Of a DNA stretch of 64,000 nucleotides, positions 24,721 to 34,358 are shown piece after piece. Made by a program: the position numbers and the translations under genes. Numbering within the stretch: position 1 is the stretch's first letter; each line of letters opens with the position of its first letter. Origin of the DNA: Streptomyces sp. MH60 (GTDB taxonomy: Bacteria; Actinomycetota; Actinomycetes; Streptomycetales; Streptomycetaceae); the NCBI RefSeq assembly GCF_002939385.1, contig NZ_MULI01000009.1:91824-155823 (forward strand), read 5' to 3'. Below the pieces are notes generated by a model, which had not been told where the DNA came from, did no database searches, and was given only the letters and a program-made list of their open reading frames with translations.

Positions 24721-24778
24721 GGACCACTCCCCGTTTACCGCTGGAGCGTGACGCTAGCAGGTAAGCGGGGAGTGGTCC
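24721..24778. promoter_or_regulatory. 58-bp near-perfect palindrome upstream of the patatin gene
   Basis: The left arm GGACCACTCCCCGTTTACC (24721-24739) matches the reverse complement of 24760-24778 with one mismatch, and the centre AGCGT-G-ACGCT is also self-complementary. Each arm also contains a GGGGA...TCCCC-like half-dyad. It sits 16 bp before the patatin start and 22 bp after the whiE-VIII stop. It could be a double operator for a TetR-type repressor or a terminator for whiE-VIII. The lack of a T-run and the repeated GGGGAGTGGTCC favour an operator. Confidence 0.6.
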
Positions 24779-24800
24779 ACGGTTGGGGTGACCGGTCGCC

Positions 24801-26666
24801 TCAGGTGCGGGCCAGTACCGACGCCACCACCTGGCGCAGCATCGCCGCCGGGTCGGGAGCGGGCCCCGGGGAACGCCAGGCCACGAAGCCGTCGGGGCGG
24901 ACCAGGACCGCGCCGCCGCGGGTCACACCGTGGGCGCGCGCCCAGTCGGCCTCCTCGTCGTCCGGGGTCAGGTCGGCCCCGGGCGCCCCGCCCACGCGGT
25001 ACGACTTCAGCGGGACCCGCATCCCGGCGGCCACCTCGGCGGCGGCCTCGTGCCAGCCGGTGGGCTGGGCCGCGTCGCTGAGCAGGACGAGGGAGTCCTC
25101 GTAGAGGTCCAGGGTGGACAGGCGCTCCTCGCCCCGGCGGAGCCAGAGGTGGGGAGCCCGGCTGCCGGGCGCGCCGGTGAGGTCGAGGCCCTCGGGGACC
25201 ACCGGGGTCGCCGGGTCGGCGCCGACCACCGCGCCCCGTGGGTAGCGGTAGCCGAGGGCGACGTTGAGGATGCCGCGCTGCGGGCCCCCACCGGGACCGC
25301 CGCCACCGGGCGCACCACCGGGACGGCCCGGACCGCCCGGATCACCCGGACCGCCGGACCCTCCAGGCACGCCTCCCGATCCCCCGGGCACGCCTCGCGT
25401 ACCACCGGGCACGCCTCCCGTACCACCGAGCGCGCCTCCCGGGCCACCGGAACCACCGGGACCGCCGGGACCGCCGCCCCCCATGACCGGCGGCGGCGCG
25501 AACCCCGGGTGGCTGTGCTCGACCGAGCGGTGGGCGGCCCGCGCGCTGGTGGCCTCCGCGACCGGGCGCCGTTCCATGTCGTAGGTGTCCAGGAGGCCCT
25601 CGCCCGCCCAGCCCTCCAGCACCGCGGCCAGCTTCCAGGCGAGGTTGTGGGCGTCCTGGATGCCGGTGTTGGAGCCGAAGGCGCCGGTGGGGGACATCTC
25701 GTGGGCCGAGTCGCCGGCCAGCAGGACGCGGCCGGAGCGGTAGCTGCGGGCGACGCGCTGGGCGGCGTGCCAGGGGGCCTTGCCGGTGATCTCGACGTCC
25801 AGGTCCGGGTCGCCGATGGCGCGGCGGATGTGGGCGGCGCAGCGCTCGTCGGTGAAGTCCTCGACGGTTTCGCCCTGATCGGGGTGCCAGGGGGCGTGGA
25901 AGACCCACTTCTCGCGGTTGTCGACGGGCAGGAGGGCGCCGTCGGCGTTCTCGTCCGTCAGGTAGCAGACGATGAAGCGGCGGTCGCCCACCACGTCGGC
26001 GAGGCGACGGGAGCGGAAGGTGATGCTGACGTTGTGGAAGAGGTCGCCGGGTCCGCTCTGGCCGATGCCGAGCTGCTCGCGGACGGGGCTGCGGGGGCCG
26101 TCGGCGGCGACCAGGTAGTCCGCGCGGATGGTGGTGTGCTCGCCGGTCTCCCGGCTCTTCACGATCGCCGTGACGCCCTCGGTGTCGGCCTCGAAGGAGA
26201 GCAGTTCGGTGCCGAAGCGCAGGTCGCCGCCGAGGTTCGTGGCGTGGGTGAGGAGTTCGGGTTCCAGGTCGTTCTGGCTGCACAGGCACCAGGAGCTGGG
26301 GCTGAAGCGGGCCAGCCCGTTGCCGGGGTCGATCTGCTTGAACAGCCACTCCCCCGCGTCGCCGACCAGGGTGGGCGTCTGGAGGATGCCGTGGTTGTCG
26401 GCCAGGGTGGCGGCGGCCCGGCGGATGTCCGGCTCGGTGCCGGCCACCCGGAAGATCTCCATCGTCCGGACGTTGTTGCCGCGTCCCCGCGGGTGGATGG
26501 AGGTGCCGGCGTGCCGCTCCACCAGGGTGTGCCGGACGCCCAGCCGTCCCAGGAACACGGAAGTCGACAGGCCCACCAGGGACCCGCCGACGACCAGGAC
26601 CGGGACACGGTGGGTCCGGTCGCCCCCGGGGGCGGCGCCGCCGGACCGGTCGGCTCTTTCGTTCAT
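24801..26666 (-). CDS. whiE-VIII: Spore-pigment FAD-dependent polyketide hydroxylase (WhiE-VIII type)
   Basis: 621 residues from ATG 26666, with a GGAGG site. Aromatic-polyketide hydroxylase of the PHBH type: FAD motif VVGGSLVGLSTSVFLGRLG near the N-terminus, YLVAADGPRSPVR around 185, and the second FAD motif VLLAGDSAHEMSPTGAFG near 310. It adds oxygen to the spore-pigment polyketide late in the pathway. It is transcribed divergently from whiE-I to VII, as in known whiE loci. Unusually, residues about 394-462 are a Gly/Pro-rich, collagen-like tract (GGPGGSGG, GGVPGG repeated) between the FAD domain and the thioredoxin-like C-terminal domain. An 11-bp repeat array lies directly upstream. Confidence 0.92.
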   Translation of the reverse strand: MNERADRSGGAAPGGDRTHRVPVLVVGGSLVGLSTSVFLGRLGVRHTLVERHAGTSIHPRGRGNNVRTMEIFRVAGTEPDIRRAAATLADNHGILQTPTLVGDAGEWLFKQIDPGNGLARFSPSSWCLCSQNDLEPELLTHATNLGGDLRFGTELLSFEADTEGVTAIVKSRETGEHTTIRADYLVAADGPRSPVREQLGIGQSGPGDLFHNVSITFRSRRLADVVGDRRFIVCYLTDENADGALLPVDNREKWVFHAPWHPDQGETVEDFTDERCAAHIRRAIGDPDLDVEITGKAPWHAAQRVARSYRSGRVLLAGDSAHEMSPTGAFGSNTGIQDAHNLAWKLAAVLEGWAGEGLLDTYDMERRPVAEATSARAAHRSVEHSHPGFAPPPVMGGGGPGGPGGSGGPGGALGGTGGVPGGTRGVPGGSGGVPGGSGGPGDPGGPGRPGGAPGGGGPGGGPQRGILNVALGYRYPRGAVVGADPATPVVPEGLDLTGAPGSRAPHLWLRRGEERLSTLDLYEDSLVLLSDAAQPTGWHEAAAEVAAGMRVPLKSYRVGGAPGADLTPDDEEADWARAHGVTRGGAVLVRPDGFVAWRSPGPAPDPAAMLRQVVASVLART

Positions 26667-26682
26667 GCTTCGTCCTCCGTTG

Positions 26683-26779
26683 TGCGACAGACGTCCGACA
26701 GATGTCCGACTGACGTGCGACAGATGTCCGAGTGGGCCGACAGACGTGCGTCAGACGTGCGAGTGGGGTCCGACAGGGG
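26683..26779. promoter_or_regulatory. Array of about nine 11-bp repeats upstream of whiE-VIII
   Basis: Units of the form T(G/C)CGACAGA(C/T)G follow one another at 26683, 26694, 26705 and 26716. Weaker units start at 26727, 26738 (9 bp), 26747, 26758 and 26769. The period is one helical turn. This equals heptamers TCCGACA with 4-bp spacers, the spacing used by SARP and other OmpR-fold activators. It begins 17 bp before the whiE-VIII start codon, so it lies in the leader or promoter. Regulator unknown. Confidence 0.7.
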
Positions 26780-26986
26780 TGCGCCGGGGCCTTCATGCAT
26801 GCCCCGTACGGCCCGTCGGGGCCCGCGGCGGCGCAGGCTTCACCCGCTTAACCCTCCTGGTTCGCGGACCCCGCGGGCACGGCCCACGATCGTGCTTACG
26901 CGACCGTCGCACCCCGCCTGCCTGGTGGGCGCCGACGACGATCGCCCCAGTCCACGAGGAAGTTCCCCGGAGAAGAGGTGGGCCGG
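26780..26986. other. Remainder of the divergent whiE promoter region
   Basis: No gene is seen. This stretch separates the 11-bp array from whiE-I and should hold the promoter of the I-VII operon. It has a small ATGCATGC palindrome at 26795-26802 and a GAGGTGG ribosome-binding site before ATG 26987. Confidence 0.5.
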
Positions 26987-28189
26987 ATGACGGTCTCTCC
27001 CGTCGTAGCGACGGATGCCCCGAGCACGGACGCGACGGATGCCACTGCGGCGTCGGGCACGGCGTCGTCGCCCGCCGTGGCGACGGACGCGGGCGGCGTG
27101 TCGATATCCGCGTTCGACGGATCCCGCGTGCGGGTCGTCCTGATGCTGGACGTCCACGACGGAATGCAGCAGGAGTTCCTGGACGCCTACGAGCGCATCC
27201 GCGACCGGGTCGCCGCCGTGCCGGGCCACGTCAGCGACCAGCTGTGCCAGTCCCTGGAGAACCCGACCCAGTGGCTGCTGACCAGCGAGTGGGAGAGCGC
27301 CGCGCCCTTCCTGGCCTGGGTCAACAGCGACGAGCACCTGGACACGGTGGAGCCGCTGCAGACCTGCGTCCGTGACACCCACTCGCTGCGCTACAGCGTC
27401 CTGCGGGAGACCGACGGCGCCCGGCCCGCACCCGGTGAGCCGCGCTCGGCGCCCCGGATCGGGGGCAACGTCGTACGCCATGCCCTGACCTTCACCGTGC
27501 GGCCCGGCACCGAGGCCGAGACCGCCCGGCTGCTGTCCGAGTACGTGTCGCCCGACGCCCACGTGGACGGCGCCACGCGGCTGCTGCGCACCTCGCTGTT
27601 CATGTCCGGCAACCGGATCGTGCGGGCCGTGGAGGTGCGCGGCGACCTGCAGACCGCGCTGCGCCACGTCGCCCGGCAGCCCGGAGTGCGGGCCGTGGAG
27701 GAGGCCCTCGACCCGTATCTGGAGCAGGAGCGGGACCTCACCGACCCGCGTTCGGCCCGGCGGTTCTTCACCCGCGCCGCCATGCCGGCCGTCCACCACG
27801 CGACCTCCCCCGGCCGGGCCGGCACGCGCACCGAGCGGCTCGCGCTGCTCTACCCGGTGCGCGCCGGCGCCGGTGGCGAACTGGCCCGGCTGCTGGCCCG
27901 CCGGGACGCGGCCACCGCACAGGCCCCGGACAGCCCGGTGCTCGCGGCCACCGTCTTCCACCGCGACGACCTCGTCGTACGGCTCGTCGACGTGGCCGGT
28001 GATCCCGAGGCCGCGCCCGCCGCCGTCCTGGGCCTGCACGGGTCCGAGGGTGCCGAGGCCGCCGAGCGGCTGCTGGACACCGCCGCGGTCGGCGTCGACG
28101 GGCCGCCGACCGAGGCCGGCACGCTGGCCCGGCTGCTGACCCGGGTCCGGATGACGCCCCTGACCGACCGGCGTTCGGCCGGTTCCTGA
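26987..28189 (+). CDS. whiE-I: WhiE-I type SchA/CurD-like polyketide protein
   Basis: 400 residues from ATG 26987 (GTG 26978 is possible). After a Ser/Thr/Ala-rich leader comes an antibiotic-biosynthesis-monooxygenase-like ferredoxin fold ([20 protein letters not shown] ... [14 protein letters not shown]). Two further related segments follow ([19 protein letters not shown] and [19 protein letters not shown]), each probably another dimeric alpha/beta barrel repeat. Proteins of this SchA/CurD/WhiE-I group begin spore-pigment operons. Their exact step is not established; retention or modification of the intermediate is supposed. First gene of the pigment operon, 160 bp before the cupin gene. Confidence 0.88.
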   Translation: MTVSPVVATDAPSTDATDATAASGTASSPAVATDAGGVSISAFDGSRVRVVLMLDVHDGMQQEFLDAYERIRDRVAAVPGHVSDQLCQSLENPTQWLLTSEWESAAPFLAWVNSDEHLDTVEPLQTCVRDTHSLRYSVLRETDGARPAPGEPRSAPRIGGNVVRHALTFTVRPGTEAETARLLSEYVSPDAHVDGATRLLRTSLFMSGNRIVRAVEVRGDLQTALRHVARQPGVRAVEEALDPYLEQERDLTDPRSARRFFTRAAMPAVHHATSPGRAGTRTERLALLYPVRAGAGGELARLLARRDAATAQAPDSPVLAATVFHRDDLVVRLVDVAGDPEAAPAAVLGLHGSEGAEAAERLLDTAAVGVDGPPTEAGTLARLLTRVRMTPLTDRRSAGS

Positions 28190-28274
28190 ACCCCGCTCCC
28201 CGCGACCGCGCGACACCCCCGCCCCGGCCCGCGCGACCCGCCGCCGCTCCACCCCGTTCCGCCCTGCTTCTCCT

Positions 28275-28308
28275 CGCTTCTCCCGCTTCCCCGCTTCTCC
28301 CGCTTCCC
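28275..28308 (+). repeat. Tandem 17-bp pyrimidine-rich repeat between whiE-I and whiE-II
   Basis: CGCTTCTCCCGCTTCCC occurs twice back to back (28275-28291 and 28292-28308), inside a nearly pure pyrimidine tract from about 28265 to 28337. It is non-coding. It could form a triplex or affect transcription within the operon, or may be simple slippage. Confidence 0.8.
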
Positions 28309-28349
28309 CGCTCCTTCCCCCTTCCTCCCTTCACCCCGGAGTGAACGAC

Positions 28350-28817
28350 ATGACAGACCAGCAGGTACGCATCGTCTCCCTCGGCGACATCGCGCCGAAC
28401 CGCCGCCGCGGCGGAGACCTCCGCGCCCTTCTCACGCCCACCACCGCCGGGTCGACCAGCGGCTTCATGGGCGTGGCCATCGTGCAGCCCGGCGACCGCA
28501 TCGCCGAGCACTACCACCCGTACTCCGAGGAGTTCGTGTACGTCACGGAGGGCGCCCTCGAAGTGGACCTGGACGGGGTGCCGCACTCGCTCGCCACCGG
28601 CCAGGGGCTGCTGATCCCGCAGGACATGCGCCACCGCTTCCGCAACGCGGGGGACGTCGAGGCGCGGCTGGTGTTCCACCTGGGGCCGCTGGCCCCGCGT
28701 CCGGAGCTGGGCCACGTCGACACCGAGGACGCCGAGGGCAACGCGCTCCCGTGCGACGGGGCGCACGCGGGTCACGCCGGGCACGAGCGGCCCGCCGCGG
28801 CCGAGGTGGTGTCATGA
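28350..28817 (+). CDS. whiE-II: WhiE-II type cupin-domain protein
   Basis: 155 residues from ATG 28350, chosen because GGAG at 28337-28340 is correctly spaced; GTG 28341 would leave no site. A single cupin: the first motif [15 protein letters not shown] (His, His, Glu) and the second [13 protein letters not shown] with its His are visible around residues 54-98, so a metal site is probable. Cupins of this type accompany spore-pigment and other aromatic polyketide synthases and may act as cyclase or oxygenase partners; the exact role is not established. The C-terminus is His/Ala-rich. The stop overlaps the KS-alpha start (ATGA), indicating coupled translation. Confidence 0.9.
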   Translation: MTDQQVRIVSLGDIAPNRRRGGDLRALLTPTTAGSTSGFMGVAIVQPGDRIAEHYHPYSEEFVYVTEGALEVDLDGVPHSLATGQGLLIPQDMRHRFRNAGDVEARLVFHLGPLAPRPELGHVDTEDAEGNALPCDGAHAGHAGHERPAAAEVVS

Positions 28818-30085
28818 CCCGGCGCCGGGTCGCCGTCACGGGCATAGGCGTCGTCGCCCCGGGCGGGATCGGCGTGCCCCAGTTCTGGGGGCTGCTGTCC
28901 GAAGGCCGTACGGCGACGCGCCGGATCTCCCTGTTCGACCCGGCCGGGCTGCGCTCGCAGATCGCCGCCGAGTGCGACTTCGAGCCCTCCGACCACGGGC
29001 TCGGCCTCGCCACCGCCCAGCGGTGCGACCGGTACGTGCAGTTCGCGCTGGTGGCCGCCTCGGAGGCGGTGCGGGACGCGAACCTCGACATGAACCGCGA
29101 GGACCCCTGGCGGGCCGGTGCCACCCTCGGCACGGCGGTCGGCGGCACCACCCGGCTGGAGCACGACTACGTCCTGGTCAGCGAGCGCGGCAAGCGCTGG
29201 GACGTCGACGACCGGCGGGCCGAACCGTACCTGGAGCGCGCCTTCACCCCCGCCACCCTCTCCTCGGCGGTCGCCGAGGAGTTCGGGGTGCGCGGGCCGG
29301 TGCAGACGGTCTCCACCGGGTGCACCTCGGGCCTGGACGCCGTCGGGTACGCCTACCACGCGGTCGCCGAGGGGCGGGTCGACGTGTGCCTGGCGGGCGC
29401 GGCGGACTCGCCGATATCGCCGATCACCATGGCCTGCTTCGACGCCATCAAGGCGACCTCGCCGAACAACGACGACCCGGCGCACGCCTCCCGCCCCTTC
29501 GACGCCGACCGCAACGGCTTCGTCATGGGCGAGGGCGCGGCGGTGCTGGTCCTGGAGGACCTGGAGCACGCCCGGGCCCGGGGCGCGGACGTGTACTGCG
29601 AGATCTCCGGCTACGCCACCTTCGGCAACGCGTACCACATGACCGGGCTCACCAAGGAGGGCCTGGAGATGGCGCGGGCCATCGACACGGCGCTGGACAT
29701 GGCCCGCCTCGACGGCTCCGCGATCGACTACGTCAACGCGCACGGCTCCGGCACCCAGCAGAACGACCGGCACGAGACCGCGGCCGTCAAGCGCTCGCTG
29801 GGCGAGCACGCCTACGCGACGCCGATGAGCTCCATCAAGTCCATGGTGGGCCACTCGCTCGGCGCCATCGGCTCGATCGAACTGGCCGCGTGCGTGCTGG
29901 CGATGGCCCACCAGGTGGTGCCGCCCACGGCCAACTACACCACCCCCGACCCCGAGTGCGACCTGGACTACGTGCCGCGTGAGGCACGCGAGCGGACGCT
30001 GCGGCACGTGCTGTCGGTGGGCAGCGGCTTCGGCGGCTTCCAGTCCGCGGTCGTACTGAGCGGCAGTGAAGGAGGGCTGCGATGA
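28814..30085 (+). CDS. whiE-III: Type II polyketide ketosynthase alpha (WhiE-III)
   Basis: 423 residues from ATG 28814. Condenses malonyl-ACP units in the minimal PKS together with the chain-length factor and ACP. The active-site Cys is in [14 protein letters not shown] near residue 173. The His of [12 protein letters not shown] near residue 312 and the His of [15 protein letters not shown] near 349 complete the triad. The N-terminal [13 protein letters not shown] is typical. It overlaps the cupin gene upstream and the CLF downstream (ATGA at 30082), ensuring near-equal expression with the CLF, as usual for KS/CLF pairs. Confidence 0.96.
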   Translation: MTRRRVAVTGIGVVAPGGIGVPQFWGLLSEGRTATRRISLFDPAGLRSQIAAECDFEPSDHGLGLATAQRCDRYVQFALVAASEAVRDANLDMNREDPWRAGATLGTAVGGTTRLEHDYVLVSERGKRWDVDDRRAEPYLERAFTPATLSSAVAEEFGVRGPVQTVSTGCTSGLDAVGYAYHAVAEGRVDVCLAGAADSPISPITMACFDAIKATSPNNDDPAHASRPFDADRNGFVMGEGAAVLVLEDLEHARARGADVYCEISGYATFGNAYHMTGLTKEGLEMARAIDTALDMARLDGSAIDYVNAHGSGTQQNDRHETAAVKRSLGEHAYATPMSSIKSMVGHSLGAIGSIELAACVLAMAHQVVPPTANYTTPDPECDLDYVPREARERTLRHVLSVGSGFGGFQSAVVLSGSEGGLR

Positions 30086-31356
30086 GCGGACCACAACGGA
30101 CCGGCACCGGCGGTGGGAGCCGGCGCGCGGTCGTCACCGGACTCGGTGTGGTGTCGCCGCACGGCACCGGTGTCGAGGCGCACTGGAAAGGGGTCGCTGA
30201 CGGCACCAGCAGCCTCGGGCCCGTCACCCGGGAGGGCTGCGTGGACCTGCCGCTGCGGGTCGCGGGCGAGGTGCACGGTTTTGAGGCGGCCGAGACGGTC
30301 GAGGACCGCTTCCTCGTCCAGACCGACCGGTTCACGCACTTCGCGCTGGCCGCCACCCAGCACGCGCTGGCCGACGCCCGGTTCGGCCGGGCCGACATCG
30401 CCTCGCCGTACTCGGTCGGCGTGGTCACCGCGGCGGGCTCGGGCGGCGGCGAGTTCGGGCAGCGGGAGCTGCAGAACCTGTGGGGCCAGGGCTCGCGCCA
30501 TGTCGGCCCCTACCAGTCGATCGCCTGGTTCTACGCGGCCAGCACCGGCCAGGTCTCCATACGCAACGACTTCAAGGGCCCCTGCGGAGTCGTGGCCGCC
30601 GACGAGGCGGGCGGCCTGGACGCCCTGGCGCACGCGGCCCTGGCCGTGCGCAACGGCACCGACACGGTGGTCTGCGGCGCGACGGAGGCGCCGCTTGCCC
30701 CGTACTCGATCGTCTGCCAGCTGGGCTACCCCGAGCTGAGCCGGGCCACCGAACCCGACCGCGCCTACCGCCCGTTCACCGACGCGGCCTGCGGGTTCGC
30801 ACCGGCCGAGGGCGGTGCCGTACTCGTCGTGGAGGAGGAGGCGGCGGCCCGGAAGCGCGGGGCGGACGTGCGGGCGACGGTGGCCGGGCACGCGGCGACC
30901 TTCACCGGGCCCGGCCGCTGGGCCGAGTCCCGGGAGGGCCTGGCCCGCGCGATCGGGGGCGCCCTGGCCGAGGCGGGCTGCCGGCCGGAGGACGTCGACG
31001 TGGTCTTCGCGGACGCCCTCGGGGTCCCGGAGGCCGACCGGGCCGAGGCGCTGGCCCTGGCCGACGCGCTGGGCCCGCACGCCGCGCGGGTGCCGGTCAC
31101 CGCGCCCAAGACCGGCACCGGGCGGGCGTACTGCGCGGCACCGGTGCTGGACGTGGCGACGGCGGTGCTCGCGATGGAGCACGGGCTGGTCCCGCCGACC
31201 CCGCACGTCTTCGACGTGTGCCACGACCTGGACCTGGTGACCGGGCGGGCCCGCCCCGCCGAGCCGCGCACCGCCCTGGTCCTCGCGCGCGGGCTCATGG
31301 GATCCAACTCGGCGCTCGTCCTGCGACGGGGCGCCGTCCCGGCCGAGGGCCGCTGA
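30082..31356 (+). CDS. whiE-IV: Chain-length factor / ketosynthase beta (WhiE-IV)
   Basis: 424 residues from ATG 30082, coupled to KS-alpha. Same thiolase fold but with no active-site Cys: the aligned segment reads [14 protein letters not shown], so a Glu stands at the Cys position, where most chain-length factors have Gln. As heterodimer partner of KS-alpha it sets chain length and decarboxylates malonyl-ACP to start chains; these roles are family knowledge. For whiE systems the product is about a 24-carbon chain, from established work on S. coelicolor. The C-terminus ([20 protein letters not shown]) is complete. Confidence 0.95.
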   Translation: MSGPQRTGTGGGSRRAVVTGLGVVSPHGTGVEAHWKGVADGTSSLGPVTREGCVDLPLRVAGEVHGFEAAETVEDRFLVQTDRFTHFALAATQHALADARFGRADIASPYSVGVVTAAGSGGGEFGQRELQNLWGQGSRHVGPYQSIAWFYAASTGQVSIRNDFKGPCGVVAADEAGGLDALAHAALAVRNGTDTVVCGATEAPLAPYSIVCQLGYPELSRATEPDRAYRPFTDAACGFAPAEGGAVLVVEEEAAARKRGADVRATVAGHAATFTGPGRWAESREGLARAIGGALAEAGCRPEDVDVVFADALGVPEADRAEALALADALGPHAARVPVTAPKTGTGRAYCAAPVLDVATAVLAMEHGLVPPTPHVFDVCHDLDLVTGRARPAEPRTALVLARGLMGSNSALVLRRGAVPAEGR

Positions 31357-31425
31357 CCGACGACCGACGACCGACGGCCACGGGGACACCCGTGGCCGAC
31401 CAACCCGAGTCAAGGAGCACACCCC

Positions 31426-32176
<751 letters not shown>

Positions 32177-32208
32177 CACCCACGGACCTCGGCGAAGGGC
32201 AGCACCCC

Positions 32209-32544
32209 ATGCACCACACACTGATCGTCGCCCGGATGGCACCCGGCGCGGCACCGGACATCGCGAAGGTGTTCGCGGAGTCCGACAGCGGCGAACTGCC
32301 GCACCTGGTCGGCGTCAACCGGCGCAGCCTCTTCGAGTTCGGTGACGGCGTGTACCTGCACCTCATCGAGAGCGACGAGGACCCGGCCCCCACCATCGGC
32401 AGGCTGACCGGCCACCCGGAGTTCCGCCAGGTCAGCGAGCGGCTCGAACCGTACGTCTCGGCGTACGACCCGGCGACCTGGCGCGGTCCGAAGGACGCGA
32501 TGGCGCGCTGCTTCTACCGCTGGGAGCGGACCCCCGCCGGCTGA
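32209..32544 (+). CDS. whiE-VII: TcmI-like polyketide cyclase (WhiE-VII)
   Basis: 111 residues from ATG 32209. A dimeric ferredoxin-like cyclase of the TcmI family: HTLIVARMAPGAAPDIAKVF, a central VNRRSLFEFGDGVYLHLIE and the end YDPATWRGPKDAMARCFYRW are characteristic. It closes later rings of the pigment polyketide. Last gene of the operon, followed by a strong hairpin at 32574-32611. Confidence 0.94.
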   Translation: MHHTLIVARMAPGAAPDIAKVFAESDSGELPHLVGVNRRSLFEFGDGVYLHLIESDEDPAPTIGRLTGHPEFRQVSERLEPYVSAYDPATWRGPKDAMARCFYRWERTPAG

Positions 32545-32573
32545 CGGCACTCCGTCCTCGAAGAGCCCGCACG

Positions 32574-32611
32574 CGTCGGGGTCGCCCGGTCTCCACCGGG
32601 CGGCCCCGACG
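32574..32611 (+). terminator. Terminator of the whiE operon
   Basis: CGTCGGGG-TCGCCCGGT pairs with ACCGGGCG-GCCCCGACG around a four-base loop, a long GC-rich hairpin 30 bp after the whiE-VII stop. There is no T-run, as is common in Streptomyces. Confidence 0.8.
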
Positions 32612-32798
32612 TGCACGTTCTGGGCGAAGACGTCGCCGCGCCTCGAACGGTTGCCCGCACGGGCCGGATGTCCGCGTGAGAAGGGACACTGCGGAAACCG
32701 TGACGTTTTCGCACGTCCGTCCGCTTGGATCTTGGGGTACAACGGCACACCGGAGTCCGCTGTGCGCGCCCCAACGACCAGCAGAGAGGACGCCCGCC

Positions 32799-33698
32799 GT
32801 GGGCCGAACCACCGCCCGCCGGTCCGGCCGGAGACCCGGGCCGGACGGTGCCGGGGACAGATCCCGCTCCCGCAGAGGCAGACGCCGCGGACCCGCCCGC
32901 GCGGTCCTCGCCTTCGTCGCTCTCGGGGCCGTCCTGCTCACCGCGGGCGCCGCCGTCGCGTACTGGCGGGAGATCCGGCCGCCGGTGACGGACGACCAGG
33001 TGGCCGACGTCAAGGACGCCCTGGACGTCTCCACCCGTACGCCGTCCCCGTTCCGCTCCGCTTCGGCGTCGCCGTCCCCGACGACCTCCCCGTCGCCCTC
33101 GGCCTCGCCCTCCCCCAGCACCATCGCCATTCCGGCGACCGGACCCGGCACCTTCGTCACCGCCCGGGCCGACGGCTCGACCGTGGGCACCGGCAGCCGC
33201 GTGCGCCGCTACAAGGTCCTGGTCGAGGAGGGCATCGACGTCCGGCCGAGCGCCGCCGCCGCCGAGATATCCGACGTGCTCGCCGACCGCCGCGGCTGGA
33301 CCCGGAACGGCACCGACTCCTTCCGGCTGGTCAGCAGCGGCTCGTACGACTTCGTGGTGAAGATCGCCACGCCGGGCACCGTCGACGAGATCTGCGGGGC
33401 CGCGGGTTTGCTCACCCGGGGTGAGGTCAATTGCAGCGTCGGCACGGACGTCGTGGTGAACCTCAAGCGCTGGGTGCTGGGCTCCCCGGAGTTCGACGGC
33501 CCGATCCACGAGTACCGGGCGCTGATCGTCAACCACGAGGTCGGGCACCGCATCGGCCACGGCCACGAGACCTGCCCCGGGGCCGGGCGGCCCGCTCCGG
33601 CGATGATGCAGCAGATCAAGGGCCTCAAGGGGTGTGTGGCCAACGCCTGGCCCTACGACGAGGACGGCGCCTACCTGGGCGGCCCCTCGGTGCCCTGA
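32799..33698 (+). CDS. Membrane-anchored DUF3152 protein, metalloprotease-like
   Basis: 299 residues from GTG 32799, with GAGAGGA eight bases upstream. A short Arg-rich cytoplasmic start is followed by one membrane helix (AVLAFVALGAVLLTAGAAVAY, about residues 34-54) and a Ser/Pro linker (SPSPTTSPSPSASPSPS). An extracellular domain carries HEVGHRIGHGHETC near 245-258, an HExGHxxGHxH zinc-metalloprotease-like motif. Four Cys are visible in the domain, which could form disulfides. This is the DUF3152 architecture; substrate unknown. It stands alone after the whiE terminator. Confidence 0.85.
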   Translation: MGRTTARRSGRRPGPDGAGDRSRSRRGRRRGPARAVLAFVALGAVLLTAGAAVAYWREIRPPVTDDQVADVKDALDVSTRTPSPFRSASASPSPTTSPSPSASPSPSTIAIPATGPGTFVTARADGSTVGTGSRVRRYKVLVEEGIDVRPSAAAAEISDVLADRRGWTRNGTDSFRLVSSGSYDFVVKIATPGTVDEICGAAGLLTRGEVNCSVGTDVVVNLKRWVLGSPEFDGPIHEYRALIVNHEVGHRIGHGHETCPGAGRPAPAMMQQIKGLKGCVANAWPYDEDGAYLGGPSVP

Positions 33699-33770
33699 GC
33701 AGCCTCGGCGCGGCACGTTCGGCGGACGGTTCGCGGGACAGGACGCGGGGCGGGGGGTGAGGATCGGACC

Positions 33771-34205
33771 ATGACCACCACACCTGGCTTCGACCCCCGT
33801 GCCCTGCTGGCCGAGAGCCGGCTCGGCGTACTGGCGACGATCAAGTCGGACGGCCGCCCGCAGCTCTCGCCCGTCATGCCCGCCTACGACCCCGACGCGG
33901 GCGTCATCCGCGTGTCCACCCGCGAGGGACTCGCCAAGACGGCGAACCTGCGCCGGGACCCGCGGGCCGCGCTGGAGGTGACCGCCCCGGACGGCAGGTC
34001 CTGGGCCACCGCCGAGGGCGTCGCCACCCTCACCGGGCCGGGCACCGACCCGCACGGACCGGAGGTCGACGCGCTGGTGGAGTACTACCGCGCCGCGGCC
34101 GGGGAGCACCCGGACTGGGACGAGTACCGGTCGACGATGGTGTCCGACCGCCGGGTGCTGCTCACCCTCACGGTCGAGCGGGTGTACGGCGCCGACATCG
34201 GCTGA
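33771..34205 (+). CDS. PPOX-class pyridoxamine-oxidase-like / F420-dependent family protein
   Basis: 144 residues from ATG 33771. A split-barrel flavin/F420-binding fold: RLGVLATIKSDGRPQLSPVM at 17-36, then IRVSTREGLAKTANLRRDPR, and EGVATLTGP near 85. Proteins with this pattern in actinobacteria often use coenzyme F420 to reduce small molecules. The exact substrate is unknown. It stands alone, 72 bp after the DUF3152 gene. Confidence 0.88.
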   Translation: MTTTPGFDPRALLAESRLGVLATIKSDGRPQLSPVMPAYDPDAGVIRVSTREGLAKTANLRRDPRAALEVTAPDGRSWATAEGVATLTGPGTDPHGPEVDALVEYYRAAAGEHPDWDEYRSTMVSDRRVLLTLTVERVYGADIG

Positions 34206-34358
34206 AGCCGAGCGCGCGGGAGCGGGCCCCGCGCGCTCCGCAAGTTGTGTGCCGGAGCGGTGAAGGATCCGCCCGCCGTTCGCGTATCTCCTGGCGTACC
34301 CGTACGAGTACGCACGTGAGCACGCGTGCGCGTACCCCGCGTCGCCCCTGGAGGCACC

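Noticed and set aside
26683..26779. CRISPR array
   Set aside because: Units are only 11 bp and contiguous, without spacers; no cas genes in the window.
24930..26990. 686-residue plus-strand frame across the whiE hydroxylase
   Set aside because: Shadow of WhiE-VIII, which has clear FAD motifs; the end of the shadow merely translates the 11-bp repeats.
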